Notes: generated by a model from the letters alone, not told the origin. DNA of 63,253 nucleotides from Lachnospiraceae bacterium UBA7205 (GCA_002490665.1 DKUL01000018.1:61496-124748), one strand, 5' to 3'; counted from the first letter of the stretch, positions 1 through 7,568 are shown. Made by a program: numbers and translations.

Positions 1-11
1 CCCTGCAATAT

Positions 12-50
12 TTACTTTGCAATTTTCTCCATTACAATTAAGTTTAACAT
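12..50 (-). CDS. possible 12-residue leader peptide
   Basis: A tiny frame on the minus strand runs from an ATG at 50 to a TAA at 12. It has a good ribosome site (GGAGG seven bases upstream) and lies about 55 bases downstream of a strong minus-strand promoter. The predicted product is Met-Leu-Asn-Leu-Ile-Val-Met-Glu-Lys-Ile-Ala-Lys. A second GGAG lies inside it and the message runs off the window, so this may be a leader peptide or simply the 5' untranslated region of a gene further left. Confidence 0.25.
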   Translation of the reverse strand: MLNLIVMEKIAK

Positions 51-104
51 GCAAAATCCTCCATAAAATTATTTGTCAGCAGCTCCTGCGCTGTCACACT
101 GTCC

Positions 105-133
105 ATCATACGCGCACGGAGGGGCGTTGTCAA
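105..133 (-). promoter_or_regulatory. sigma-A-type promoter reading out of the window
   Basis: On the minus strand TTGACA and TATGAT are separated by 17 bases. It points towards position 1, so it must serve the short frame at 12-50 and whatever lies beyond the left edge. It is divergent from the promoter of the coiled-coil gene at 253. Confidence 0.65.
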
Positions 134-158
134 GATATTTTTTGTGTCTTACCATTTG

Positions 159-176
159 CCATTTTTATAAAAATGG
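159..176. repeat. perfect 18-bp palindrome, candidate operator
   Basis: CCATTTTTATAAAAATGG reads the same on both strands. It overlaps the first bases of the -35 element of the rightward promoter at 174-202, which is where a dimeric repressor would sit. No T-tract follows, so it is not an obvious terminator. Confidence 0.4.
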
Positions 177-202
177 ACTTTTCCACTGATTTATGGTATA
201 CT
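174..202 (+). promoter_or_regulatory. promoter for the coiled-coil gene
   Basis: TGGACT, 17 bases, TATACT. The -10 matches the consensus at five of six positions and the -35 at four. It lies about 50 bases before the start codon at 253 and is overlapped by the palindrome at 159-176. Confidence 0.45.
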
Positions 203-252
203 TACATCACACATATAAACACAATTTCAATCACAGCAAAGGAGCGTATAAA

Positions 253-525
253 ATGACAGACAATGAAAAACTGGATTTAATTTTAAACAAAGTACAGGGT
301 ATCGAAGCTGATATACATGGTATGAAATCTGAGATGCAAGACATGAAAACCGATATACAGGGCATAAAGCAAAGGGTTGACAAACTGGCATTAGGACAAT
401 TAGAAATTCAGAAAGAAATTTACATGCTCAATCGAAAAATATCCGATACTTACAATGTAGCGCTTGACGCACTCGGCACAAGCGCCGAAAACCGGACATG
501 GCTGGAACATGGTACATTAGCATAA
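253..525 (+). CDS. small coiled-coil protein, 90 residues
   Basis: The function is not recognised. The start at 253 is chosen because AAAGGAG lies eight bases upstream; a longer frame from 193 lacks such a site. The protein is soluble, charged and almost wholly helical. Residues about 15-45 form imperfect seven-residue repeats of the type (I/M)-(K/E)-x-(D/E)-(I/M)-(H/Q)-(G/D), a textbook coiled coil. The last 25 residues are less regular. There is no signal peptide or membrane segment. It is monocistronic, with its own promoter, and converges on the DUF1848 gene 20 bases away. Similar short coiled-coil proteins are common, and poorly understood, in Lachnospiraceae. Confidence 0.7.
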   Translation: MTDNEKLDLILNKVQGIEADIHGMKSEMQDMKTDIQGIKQRVDKLALGQLEIQKEIYMLNRKISDTYNVALDALGTSAENRTWLEHGTLA

Positions 526-545
526 TGAAATAATCTGTATTACAG

Positions 546-1496
546 TCATTCATACAAATCAAACAAGTCCAGTTGTCCGTTTTTCCACGATTTTTGGACG
601 GCGTCCTTCACAACATCATCTGCCCTTGCCCCGCCAGTCAGAAAAGGAGACGACGGATTGTGGTTTTTCCTGTTGGCGGCGACGGTTGCCATGTCATAAT
701 TTGCATAGCAGTACAGGCAGCCGTGTCCGCAGGTATTGTATGCGCCGATGTCCGCGCCAAGCAGGCAGGCACACTCCTTTCGCGCCGCCTTCTTCTGCGG
801 GACATCCAGCTTACAGCCCAGCGCGCTTTCCAGCACTGCCTTTGACATGCATCCGTCCGCATCTACGTTCGCCCTTACAAGACGCTCGTTCTCACAGCAC
901 AGATGAATCTGCAGCCCTGCATCCTTGGCAATTTCTGCAAATGCCGCAGTGAGCTGCTCCTGCTCCTCACCAATGACACTGCGTACGCCGCGGAAATTTT
1001 TCTTTGTCTTTTCATACAGGTCGATAAAGCTTATGACACACTGGTCTGTGTATCCTGCAAGTGCCTCTGCCATGGCACGAAACTGGATGATGTGTTCCCC
1101 TACCGAATATTTTTCCGTGACAAAAACAGGGTCGTAACGCCAGCTGACACGCCGTTTCCCGACCAGTGCGGATAATGCCTGGAGGGACTGGATTACCTGC
1201 TCTTTTGGCGGCACATAGGGTTCAATGTCTGTCCCATATGGGGTGATGGTCACAAACCAGAAGGTATCAAAAACCGCTGTCAGATCCCGGAACAGGGCAT
1301 CCTTGTCAAGCATCGGCATGGGATTCTTGGTGCAAAAGACCATGATATCGACAACCTCCGGGTTCAGCCGGTATCTTGTCACCTGTGCCGGAAAATACGG
1401 ATTGCGCACCAGCACATACCCTTCCCGGATGCGGTTATAGAACCATTCGCTGTAATATGCGGGGATATCCGTCCGGCTTCCTGTGTTCAGTATCAT
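546..1496 (-). CDS. DUF1848 family protein, probable Fe-S protein
   Basis: A 316-residue protein matching the DUF1848 family. The N-terminal part begins with the family-typical (N)TGSRTDIPAYYSEWF motif and contains a conserved FCTKNPxP segment. The C-terminus carries a cysteine cluster, CACL then CGHGCLYCYAN at about residues 243-267, which resembles the CxxxCxxC site of radical-SAM-like enzymes but lies at the wrong end of the protein. No substrate is established for the family. Translation starts at 1496, after a GGGGGG-rich ribosome site. It lies 83 bases downstream of the acetyltransferase gene on the same strand and may share its message. Confidence 0.8.
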   Translation of the reverse strand: MILNTGSRTDIPAYYSEWFYNRIREGYVLVRNPYFPAQVTRYRLNPEVVDIMVFCTKNPMPMLDKDALFRDLTAVFDTFWFVTITPYGTDIEPYVPPKEQVIQSLQALSALVGKRRVSWRYDPVFVTEKYSVGEHIIQFRAMAEALAGYTDQCVISFIDLYEKTKKNFRGVRSVIGEEQEQLTAAFAEIAKDAGLQIHLCCENERLVRANVDADGCMSKAVLESALGCKLDVPQKKAARKECACLLGADIGAYNTCGHGCLYCYANYDMATVAANRKNHNPSSPFLTGGARADDVVKDAVQKSWKNGQLDLFDLYE

Positions 1497-1579
1497 CGTC
1501 GTATTCCCCCCTCTTACTCCTGTCGGCTGGAGTCCCCCTACGCAAGGAGCTGTTTATCAAATCCTGTTTTCGTTTTCCA

Positions 1580-2014
1580 CTACAGCCACTGAATAAACGC
1601 TGTCTTGTCGTTCCTGTTATACCCTGCCTGCTCGTAAAATTTCAGCGTGCCCTCCTGCTTCGAGCCTGTGAGCAGCATCATTTTGTAACAGTTTTCGCGC
1701 ATGGCAATCTCCCGCGCAAAGTCCAGGCAGGCAGTCGCCAGTCCTCTTTTTCGGTACTTTTCATCCGTAATCACATTTTCAATAAATGCATAGGGACGCT
1801 GTCCCCTTGTGAGATTCGGGATAATGACGCACACGCAGGATGATACAATTGTCCCATCCTCCTCCGCGACAATGATGTGGTGATTGCGATCCTGGAGAAT
1901 GCTGTTCCAGATATCCATGACGCGTTTATCCCTTTCAGGAAATGGATTATCATGCAGCTGCATGTACAATGTCATCAGCTGGTCGAAATCGGTCTCGGTA
2001 ATTTCTCGAATCAT
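1580..2014 (-). CDS. GNAT-family N-acetyltransferase
   Basis: A 144-residue single-domain acetyltransferase of the GNAT superfamily, expected to transfer acetyl from acetyl-CoA to an amine. The start at 2014 is preferred because AAAGGA lies 11 bases upstream and the domain begins immediately (MIREITETDFDQL). The acetyl-CoA-binding motif is visible as the segment IENVITDEKYRKRGLA at about residues 79-94, followed by the FYEQAGY strand-helix near the C-terminus. The substrate cannot be deduced. Its own promoter lies at 2136-2165, leaving a leader of about 115 bases. Confidence 0.8.
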   Translation of the reverse strand: MIREITETDFDQLMTLYMQLHDNPFPERDKRVMDIWNSILQDRNHHIIVAEEDGTIVSSCVCVIIPNLTRGQRPYAFIENVITDEKYRKRGLATACLDFAREIAMRENCYKMMLLTGSKQEGTLKFYEQAGYNRNDKTAFIQWL

Positions 2015-2135
2015 ATGCCTGAAAATCCTTTCTTTTTGTGCACAGCAGGACAAATTTGACATATAAACCATTCTGGTCACCGTTTTGTTGGTACATATTT
2101 TCTTGACCGATTTGGTTAATGTACGGCAAATCTCA

Positions 2136-2165
2136 ATTAAATCCTGTGTGGCTGGTATTTGTCAA
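2136..2165 (-). promoter_or_regulatory. promoter upstream of the acetyltransferase gene
   Basis: TTGACA, 18 bases, TTTAAT on the minus strand, just past the end of dut. It probably drives the GNAT gene and perhaps the DUF1848 gene. Confidence 0.55.
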
Positions 2166-2202
2166 AAAGCACCATTGACCGCATTAGTCTCGTCCCTTTT
2201 GC

Positions 2203-2655
2203 CTAATTTTTCCCCGTCGTGCCAAATCCTCCGCGGTTTTTGCCAGCAAGCTCCTCTACCTCCTCAAATTCAAGCACCGGCTGCTGTTCCATAATCCGGA
2301 ACTGGCAGATACGGTCATTTACATGGATTGTCGTATCCCGCATTGCGTACATGGGCGCAAACCACTGGTCGTCATTGCCGCAGTAGCCGCCCTCGCCAGT
2401 CTCGCGGTCAGGTCCGTCAATCACTCCCTGATGATTCACCTGTATCAGCCCGAAATTTTTGAATGTGGAGCTTCTGGGAACCACATGCGCCTCATACCCT
2501 CTCGGAAGCTCCACTGCAATTCCAAGCGGAATCAGCTTAAACTCACCCTGCTTCATTTCGACATCCTCCGACGCCCGCAGGTCAATCCAGTTTCCCTTTG
2601 ATATTTTCTCAAGCTTCTGTACCTTATCCGTAAAATATTTTACTCTTATTTTCAC
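2203..2655 (-). CDS. dut: dUTP diphosphatase
   Basis: Hydrolyses dUTP to dUMP and pyrophosphate, keeping uracil out of DNA and supplying the thymidylate precursor. It is 150 residues, the usual size for the trimeric enzyme. The conserved motifs are present in order: RSST-(F)-KNFG (motif 2), NHQGVIDG (motif 3, containing the catalytic-site Asp), CQFRI (motif 4) and NRGGFGTTG (motif 5, the flexible arm with its Phe). The sequence between motifs 3 and 4 is longer than usual, with a GPDRETGEGGYCGNDDQW insertion. It is 24 bases downstream of nrdG, so deoxynucleotide synthesis and clean-up form one transcription unit. Confidence 0.92.
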   Translation of the reverse strand: MKIRVKYFTDKVQKLEKISKGNWIDLRASEDVEMKQGEFKLIPLGIAVELPRGYEAHVVPRSSTFKNFGLIQVNHQGVIDGPDRETGEGGYCGNDDQWFAPMYAMRDTTIHVNDRICQFRIMEQQPVLEFEEVEELAGKNRGGFGTTGKN

Positions 2656-2679
2656 GCCTGCTTCCCCTTCGCTATAATT

Positions 2680-3291
2680 TTACGCCTCACACGCATTTCT
2701 CTTAATCCCACAGCTGCCATTTGCACTGAACGGGATAATATTCTGCTCTGACATCCCTGTCGTTTCACGTCCCATGGGAATATCGTCATAGTCGCCGCAG
2801 TGAAGCACCGGAACAAGCGGATTTGCCTGAGCAAGTGTCGCCTGTACATTGATGACACGCTGGTTGCTGCTTCCTTTCCATAAAAGCGCCGTATCTTTCT
2901 TGTCCTGCTCAAATTCCCCATCCACAAGCACATCTATATACAGAATCACGGAATATTTCATCGCAGTTTCCCAGACTTCCCCTGTATAGAGCCAGATATT
3001 TTTGCCGGGATACCTCTGCTTAATTTCCTTCGCAAGCGCCTTTACGCCGTCCCGGTTTGCACAGTGGAGCGGGTCGCCGCCCGAGAACGTGATTCCCTCA
3101 ATGTACGGCTTTTCAAGCTGCTCGAAAATCTCTGCCTTTGCGGCATCGTCAAACAGCAGTCCTCCGTCCGGATCCCAGGTCATGGGGTTCTGGCATCCTT
3201 TGCAGCAGTGGTCGCATCCTGCCACCCACAAGACGACACGAAGTCCGTCACCGTTTAACATATCATCCTTCGTGATATTATGATATCTCAT
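2680..3291 (-). CDS. nrdG: anaerobic ribonucleotide reductase activating protein
   Basis: Radical-SAM enzyme that installs the glycyl radical on NrdD. The 203-residue frame starts at MRYHNITKDDMLNGDG, typical of the family; an ATG nine bases earlier touches the GGAGGG ribosome site and is less likely. The [4Fe-4S] cysteines are in AGCDHCCKGCQNP (C-x3-C-x2-C, about residues 26-33), and the SAM-binding GITFSGGDPL motif follows at about 67-76. It is 19 bases downstream of nrdD and 24 bases upstream of dut, in one operon. Confidence 0.94.
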   Translation of the reverse strand: MRYHNITKDDMLNGDGLRVVLWVAGCDHCCKGCQNPMTWDPDGGLLFDDAAKAEIFEQLEKPYIEGITFSGGDPLHCANRDGVKALAKEIKQRYPGKNIWLYTGEVWETAMKYSVILYIDVLVDGEFEQDKKDTALLWKGSSNQRVINVQATLAQANPLVPVLHCGDYDDIPMGRETTGMSEQNIIPFSANGSCGIKRNACEA

Positions 3292-3310
3292 TTTCCTCAT
3301 ACCCTCCACA

Positions 3311-5476
3311 TTACATGCTTTTGCGCTCCGCAATCTCTGCCATCTTTGCATCATTCAGCCTTGTGTCGCCATGCACACGCGAGTACGACAGATAACCGTT
3401 CATGCGGTCTATCTTTGTCAGGTTTTTGCTGCCGCATTTGGGACAGACGTCCATTTCCAATTCCTGGTGACCGCAGTCGTCACAATAGGCAAGGGACAGG
3501 TTCACGCCCTCATAAAATCCCATTTCCATTGCGCGTCTTACAAGCGTCTTGATGGCGGAAATATTGTAATCAATCGGGTATTTGACATACTGTATCTTGC
3601 CGCCGTTTGACAGCTCCCAGAACCGGTATTCCAGATCCTGCTTCTCGATTGGCGTGATGTCTTCTGTCACATGGCAGTGAAAGCTGTTGCTGACATATTC
3701 CCGGTCTGAAACGCCCTCCACAATGCCATACTGCGCCCGGAACTGCTTTACCTGCAAGCCACAGAGATTCTCTGCCGGTGTACCATATATGGCATAGAGA
3801 TTCCCATCCTCCTCCTTAAAGCGCGTTACCTCCTTATTGATATACTCAAGAACCTCCAGTGCAAAAGCGCCATCCTCGACAAGCGACTTGCCGTTATAAA
3901 GCATCTGGAGCTCATTAAATGCCGTGATGCCAAACGAAGCTGTTGCCGATTTAAGGAGCGGCTTTATCTTGTCCGATAGCTTCAGATGGCCGCCAAGAAA
4001 ACCGCCCTCACAGTATGCCAGCGGGTTTGTCGACGCACGCATATTGCCCAGATATGCATAAGTCCGGATATGCAGCTGCCTGATTAAATTCAGGTAGTAG
4101 TCAAGAACCTCATAGAAATCCCTGCTCTCCTGCCGCGATTTCGCAAGAATCATCGGAAGATGCAAAGACACTGCACCGACATTAAACCGCCCGACAAATA
4201 CCGGCGTATCCTTGTCATCAGCCGGGTGCATCCCGCCCCTTTCATACCATGGGGAAAGAAACGCCCGGCAGCCCATGGGGGAAATAACCTTTCCATACTG
4301 CTTGTACATGCTTGCAATATACCCTTTTCCTGTCAGGCTCAGCCAGTCGGGGTACATGGTCTTTGCCGAACACCTGACACCAGCCTCAAACACATCCTCG
4401 AGGGGCATTCCCGGACCATGCAGGTTTTCATCATACAGGAAAACGATTTTGGGGAAAAGCACCGGTTTCTTGCAGTCCTTTTTGCCCTGCCCCTTTCGTC
4501 TGACATTCAGCATCTGTATGGTTGCCATTTTCGCAAAGCGCTCGGTTCCGATGCCTGCCGTCACCGTGATAAACGGATAATCCCCGCGGCTGCTCGCCAC
4601 CGTGTTGAATTTATATTCCCATCCCTGGAATCCCTGCTCAAACTCACGCTCCACATCGGCGATTGCCACTTCCTCCGCCTTCTTCTGGTCAATGCCAAGA
4701 CCGACATACTTTTCAACAGACGACTTGTACGTCTTTTCAGCATAGGGCGCAAGAATCTTGTCAACCTCCGGAACCGTAAAGCCACCGTACTGCTGGCTTG
4801 CCGCACTGAGTACGATATCGCCGATTACGTCAAACGCGACGTCGAGCGATTTGGGTTCGTTATACCAGATATTGCCCATCTCGAATCCGCCGGAGAGCAC
4901 GCTCTCGACATCAAAAAGACAGCAGTTCATGGTATCACGGCGCGCCGACATGTCATGGATATAGATGTATCCGTCCCTGCATGCCTGTATCTCCTCTGTC
5001 GTCAGGAAAAACTTCTGGTAAAGCTCCTTGTTAAACTGGTTAAATATCAGACTCCTTTTCGTGGAGACAAGCGCCGAGTCGGTATTGGCATTCTCCTTAT
5101 CCCCGACATACATGATGGACTGGCTCTTTTTGTATACGTCATCCATCATGCGCACGAAATCCTGCTTATAATTTCTATAATCGCGGTAGCTCTTCGCCAC
5201 AACCGGTTTCACGTCCTCAAGGGCGCTCTCGACAATGTTGTGCATGACAGGAATCGGAATTTCGCCTGTCTCCATCTCGTCAACCTTTGATATGACATCA
5301 CTGCATATCTTCCGTTTCTCGTCATCCGTAAATTTTGTCAAGGCACGGTACGCGGATTTGCCGACAGCAGTTATGACCTTCTGGACATTGAATATCTCCT
5401 TGCTGCCATCCTTTTTGATTACAAAAACTGTTTTTTTGGGCTGAAAAAGTTCACCGTAATCATTTTCTTCGTTCAT
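3311..5476 (-). CDS. nrdD: anaerobic (class III) ribonucleoside-triphosphate reductase
   Basis: Reduces ribonucleoside triphosphates to deoxyribonucleotides without oxygen using a glycyl radical. The frame is 721 residues from the ATG at 5476, chosen because AGGGAG lies ten bases upstream; another ATG at 5485 is only one base from that site. In order: an N-terminal ATP-cone (KKDGSKEIFNVQKVITAV), the reductase barrel, a four-cysteine zinc site (CDDC and CPKC) about 50 residues from the end, and the glycyl-radical loop R-M-N-G-Y-L about 28 residues from the C-terminus. It is first in the nrdD-nrdG-dut operon. The presence of this enzyme marks an anaerobic lifestyle. Confidence 0.95.
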   Translation of the reverse strand: MNEENDYGELFQPKKTVFVIKKDGSKEIFNVQKVITAVGKSAYRALTKFTDDEKRKICSDVISKVDEMETGEIPIPVMHNIVESALEDVKPVVAKSYRDYRNYKQDFVRMMDDVYKKSQSIMYVGDKENANTDSALVSTKRSLIFNQFNKELYQKFFLTTEEIQACRDGYIYIHDMSARRDTMNCCLFDVESVLSGGFEMGNIWYNEPKSLDVAFDVIGDIVLSAASQQYGGFTVPEVDKILAPYAEKTYKSSVEKYVGLGIDQKKAEEVAIADVEREFEQGFQGWEYKFNTVASSRGDYPFITVTAGIGTERFAKMATIQMLNVRRKGQGKKDCKKPVLFPKIVFLYDENLHGPGMPLEDVFEAGVRCSAKTMYPDWLSLTGKGYIASMYKQYGKVISPMGCRAFLSPWYERGGMHPADDKDTPVFVGRFNVGAVSLHLPMILAKSRQESRDFYEVLDYYLNLIRQLHIRTYAYLGNMRASTNPLAYCEGGFLGGHLKLSDKIKPLLKSATASFGITAFNELQMLYNGKSLVEDGAFALEVLEYINKEVTRFKEEDGNLYAIYGTPAENLCGLQVKQFRAQYGIVEGVSDREYVSNSFHCHVTEDITPIEKQDLEYRFWELSNGGKIQYVKYPIDYNISAIKTLVRRAMEMGFYEGVNLSLAYCDDCGHQELEMDVCPKCGSKNLTKIDRMNGYLSYSRVHGDTRLNDAKMAEIAERKSM

Positions 5477-5526
5477 TTTAATCATACTCCCTATTTCTTT
5501 TATATTGTATGTGTTATTTTATTCCA

Positions 5527-5561
5527 GTACAAGATATAGTGTCTGTATACTAGTATAGTGC
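5527..5561 (-). promoter_or_regulatory. NrdR-like operator region
   Basis: On the minus strand ACACTATATCTTGTAC (5542 to 5527) matches the NrdR box consensus ACACwATATATwGTGT at 13 of 16 positions. A half-match, CACTATA, occurs 19 bases upstream (starting at 5560), overlapping the -10 of the nrdD promoter. Paired boxes about two helical turns apart near a -10 are the usual arrangement for NrdR repression of reductase genes. The nrdR gene itself is not in this window. Confidence 0.55.
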
Positions 5562-5580
5562 AATCATACCCCGATGTCAA
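5552..5580 (-). promoter_or_regulatory. nrdD-nrdG-dut promoter
   Basis: TTGACA, 17 bases, TATACT on the minus strand, about 75 bases before the nrdD start. The -10 lies inside the palindrome TATACTAGTATA and under the upstream NrdR-like half-site. Confidence 0.7.
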
Positions 5581-5584
5581 TCAC

Positions 5585-5620
5585 AAAAAAATCGAGTAGG
5601 AGAAGTCTTTCCCCTACTCG
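5585..5620 (-). terminator. intrinsic terminator, reduced copy of the two-hairpin repeat
   Basis: On the minus strand CGAGTAGGGGA...CTCCTACTCG forms a stem of about ten pairs, followed by ATTTTTTT. It ends transcription of the 47-residue membrane protein. The stem shares CGAGTAGGGG and CTACTCGATT with the second hairpin of the repeats at 32743-32840 and 53840-53936, so it is listed both as a terminator and as a shortened relative of that family. Confidence 0.8.
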
Positions 5621-5626
5621 TGTGTT

Positions 5627-5770
5627 TTATTCTTTTGCCTGCTCTGCCTTTGTCTTGGGTTTCCACACCTTCACACCGATAACCCCGCCGATGCCTGACA
5701 CAGCGATGATTACTGCAAAAACCATAAGATAGGACAGTACCATTCTAAAAAATTCTATTAAATTTGCCAT
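5627..5770 (-). CDS. small single-pass membrane protein, 47 residues
   Basis: Previously easy to miss because of its size. It starts with ATG at 5770 behind a good ribosome site (GAGG seven bases upstream) and stops at 5627. The sequence opens MANLIEFFRMVL and continues as one hydrophobic helix (about residues 10-33, rich in V, I, A and G with GIGGVIGV), then a short basic tail with KVWKPKTKAEQAKE. It has its own promoter at 5852-5881 and its own terminator at 5585-5620, which is strong evidence that it is expressed. The function is not known; a regulatory or assembly role at the membrane is only a guess. Confidence 0.75.
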   Translation of the reverse strand: MANLIEFFRMVLSYLMVFAVIIAVSGIGGVIGVKVWKPKTKAEQAKE

Positions 5771-5851
5771 GACTTTACCTCTCTTCCGCTGACAACAATT
5801 TTCCGTGAAACCGAAGCAGCATTTTATTGTATACGAAAAACTTATATTTTA

Positions 5852-5881
5852 ATCATACCACTTCTTTTGGTAAGTCGTCAA
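5852..5881 (-). promoter_or_regulatory. promoter of the 47-residue membrane protein
   Basis: TTGACG, 18 bases, TATGAT on the minus strand, starting five bases after the trmD stop codon. The leader to the start codon is about 75 bases. Confidence 0.6.
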
Positions 5882-5885
5882 GCAG

Positions 5886-6662
5886 TTAATCGGATGTTAT
5901 GTTTGGTTCATGATGGCGCTTTTTTCGCTTTTTGGCTGGCTGGGGCGGATGCTCCCGCATATATTCGTCATACAGTTCCGGTCTTCTTTCCCTTGTCCGG
6001 TTTAAGGACTGCTCCAGGCGCCACTTTTCAATATTGGCATGGTGTCCGCTCAGGAGCACATCCGGCACCTTTTTCTCATGCCAGACCTCCGGTCTGGAAT
6101 ACTGCGGGTATTCCAAAAGTCCGTTTGAATGGGACTCTGTCTGTGCGGACTCGTCGTTGCTGAGCACGCCCGGTACCAGCCTTGACACCGCGTCAATCAT
6201 GACCATTGCAGGAAGCTCCCCGCCTGTCAGGACATAATCTCCGATGGAAATGTAGTCCGTCACAATCTCCTCAAGGACTCTTTCGTCAATCCCCTCATAG
6301 TGCCCGCAGAGAAAAATCAGGTCTTCCTCGCCCGCCAGGTCGGCAGCCATTTTCTGGTTGAATACTTTTCCCTGGGGCGTCACATAGATAACCCTTGTCC
6401 TGTCATGTTCCATGTCCTTTCTTGCGGCAATCTTCTCATCCAACGCCTTCCAGCAGTCGTATACTGGCTGCGCCTGCATCAGCATGCCTGCCCCGCCTCC
6501 ATAGGTATAATCGTCTACCTTCTTGTGTCTGTCCAGCGTGTAATCGCGTATGTTCACCGCATCTATGGAAATACAGCCTTTTTCCTCTGCCCTTCCTATA
6601 ATGCTGGTGCGCAGCCCCTCAAGTACCATCTCCGGAAACAATGTCATAATGTGAAAATGCAT
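5886..6662 (-). CDS. trmD: tRNA (guanine-N1)-methyltransferase TrmD
   Basis: Methylates N1 of guanine 37 beside the anticodon, using SAM, which prevents +1 frameshifting. The 258-residue protein has the SPOUT trefoil-knot segments: YVTPQGKVFNQ, LCGHYEGIDERV and SIGDYVLTGGELPAM (about residues 93-156), then the C-terminal (P/H)xxYSRPEVW and LLSGHHANIEKWR motifs. The tail ends in a basic run, KKRKKRHH. It is the last gene of ylxM-ffh-rpsP-khpA-rimM-trmD and follows rimM by 20 bases; no terminator is visible after it. Confidence 0.95.
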   Translation of the reverse strand: MHFHIMTLFPEMVLEGLRTSIIGRAEEKGCISIDAVNIRDYTLDRHKKVDDYTYGGGAGMLMQAQPVYDCWKALDEKIAARKDMEHDRTRVIYVTPQGKVFNQKMAADLAGEEDLIFLCGHYEGIDERVLEEIVTDYISIGDYVLTGGELPAMVMIDAVSRLVPGVLSNDESAQTESHSNGLLEYPQYSRPEVWHEKKVPDVLLSGHHANIEKWRLEQSLNRTRERRPELYDEYMREHPPQPAKKRKKRHHEPNITSD

Positions 6663-6682
6663 AATTTTCTCCCCGATTCCAA

Positions 6683-7192
6683 TCAGTCCAAAAGCCCGTC
6701 CATTATATGAACCTTCATCTTCCGGTTTTCCATGTCGATATCAAGAATGCACTGCTTAATGGCAGGAAGCAGCACCTCCCTGCCATCCTCAAACCGAACC
6801 TCATACACATCATTTGCCCCGGTTTCAATCACATTGGTCAGCACGCCAAGATAATTCCCATCCTCGTCAAATACTTCCAAATCAATTAAATCCGCTATAA
6901 AATACTCGTCACGTCCAAGCTTTACCGCGTTTTCCCTTGTCACATAAAGGGATTTTCCCTTGTAACGCTCTATGTCATTTATATTATCAATTCCTTTGAA
7001 TTTCAGGATGACAAACTTTTTAAAGTACTTCACGCCCTCAATCTCGAGCGTCATCTTTTCCCTGCCGGTATCTAAAATAATCTCCTTTAACTTCTGAAAC
7101 CTTTTTACATCATCCGTCATGGGAAACACTTTCACTTCCCCATGAATGCCATGTGTCTGCGCAATGGCACCTACCTGTAATAAATCTTCCAT
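6683..7192 (-). CDS. rimM: 16S rRNA processing protein RimM
   Basis: Assembly factor for the 30S subunit head that binds ribosomal protein S19. It is 169 residues, a standard length, with the N-terminal beta-barrel opening LLQVGAIAQTHGIHGEVKVFP and the C-terminal PRC-barrel segment DEYFIADLIDLEVFDEDG (after about residue 95). The start at 7192 follows GGGAGG by four bases. It lies between khpA and trmD, the usual order. Confidence 0.93.
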   Translation of the reverse strand: MEDLLQVGAIAQTHGIHGEVKVFPMTDDVKRFQKLKEIILDTGREKMTLEIEGVKYFKKFVILKFKGIDNINDIERYKGKSLYVTRENAVKLGRDEYFIADLIDLEVFDEDGNYLGVLTNVIETGANDVYEVRFEDGREVLLPAIKQCILDIDMENRKMKVHIMDGLLD

Positions 7193-7244
7193 GAAACCTC
7201 CCTATCTTCACTAACAGACTCCCAGATTCTATAATACAGTATAA

Positions 7245-7269
7245 AAGGGTGCTCCAATGAACACCCCTT
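7245..7269 (-). terminator. hairpin between khpA and rimM
   Basis: On the minus strand AAGGGGTG...CACCCTTTT forms a short stem followed by TTTTATACTG. It may be a partial terminator that lowers rimM-trmD expression relative to rpsP, or an RNA-stability hairpin. TATTAT just downstream could form a weak internal promoter. Confidence 0.4.
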
Positions 7270-7295
7270 CAACGCACGCAGGCGCAAATTCCTAA

Positions 7296-7523
7296 TTATA
7301 TAATTTCAACATCTACCTTAATGTTATCTTTGGAAGATGCTGCTTTGACAACGGAACGGATTGCCTTCGCAATTCTGCCCTGCTTGCCTATTACCTTTCC
7401 CATATCGGCCGGTGCTACATGAAGTTCCACTGTAATGTTCTTACCTTCCGCCTTCTCTGTAACTACTACCTCATCAGGATTGTCTACTAAAGCCTTCGCT
7501 ATCACTTCGACTAACTCCTTCAT
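7296..7523 (-). CDS. khpA: KH-domain RNA-binding protein KhpA
   Basis: A 75-residue single KH domain. The RNA-binding GxxG loop is seen as GKVIGKQGR at about residues 42-50, between the expected helix and strand. In other Firmicutes KhpA pairs with KhpB and affects cell length and division and RNA stability; KhpB is not in the window. The gene sits between rpsP and rimM, its standard place in Firmicutes, and its start follows GGAGG by eight bases. Confidence 0.93.
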   Translation of the reverse strand: MKELVEVIAKALVDNPDEVVVTEKAEGKNITVELHVAPADMGKVIGKQGRIAKAIRSVVKAASSKDNIKVDVEII

Positions 7524-7568
7524 CTTTCACACCTCCAAATGCCCTGAACAGGCTGTCACAAGGATATC

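Noticed and set aside
17..256. A plus-strand frame before the coiled-coil gene
   Set aside because: It crosses both promoters and the palindrome and has no ribosome site.
4160..5290. A 376-residue plus-strand frame antisense to nrdD
   Set aside because: nrdD is certain on the other strand; the antisense frame has no recognisable domain or start site.
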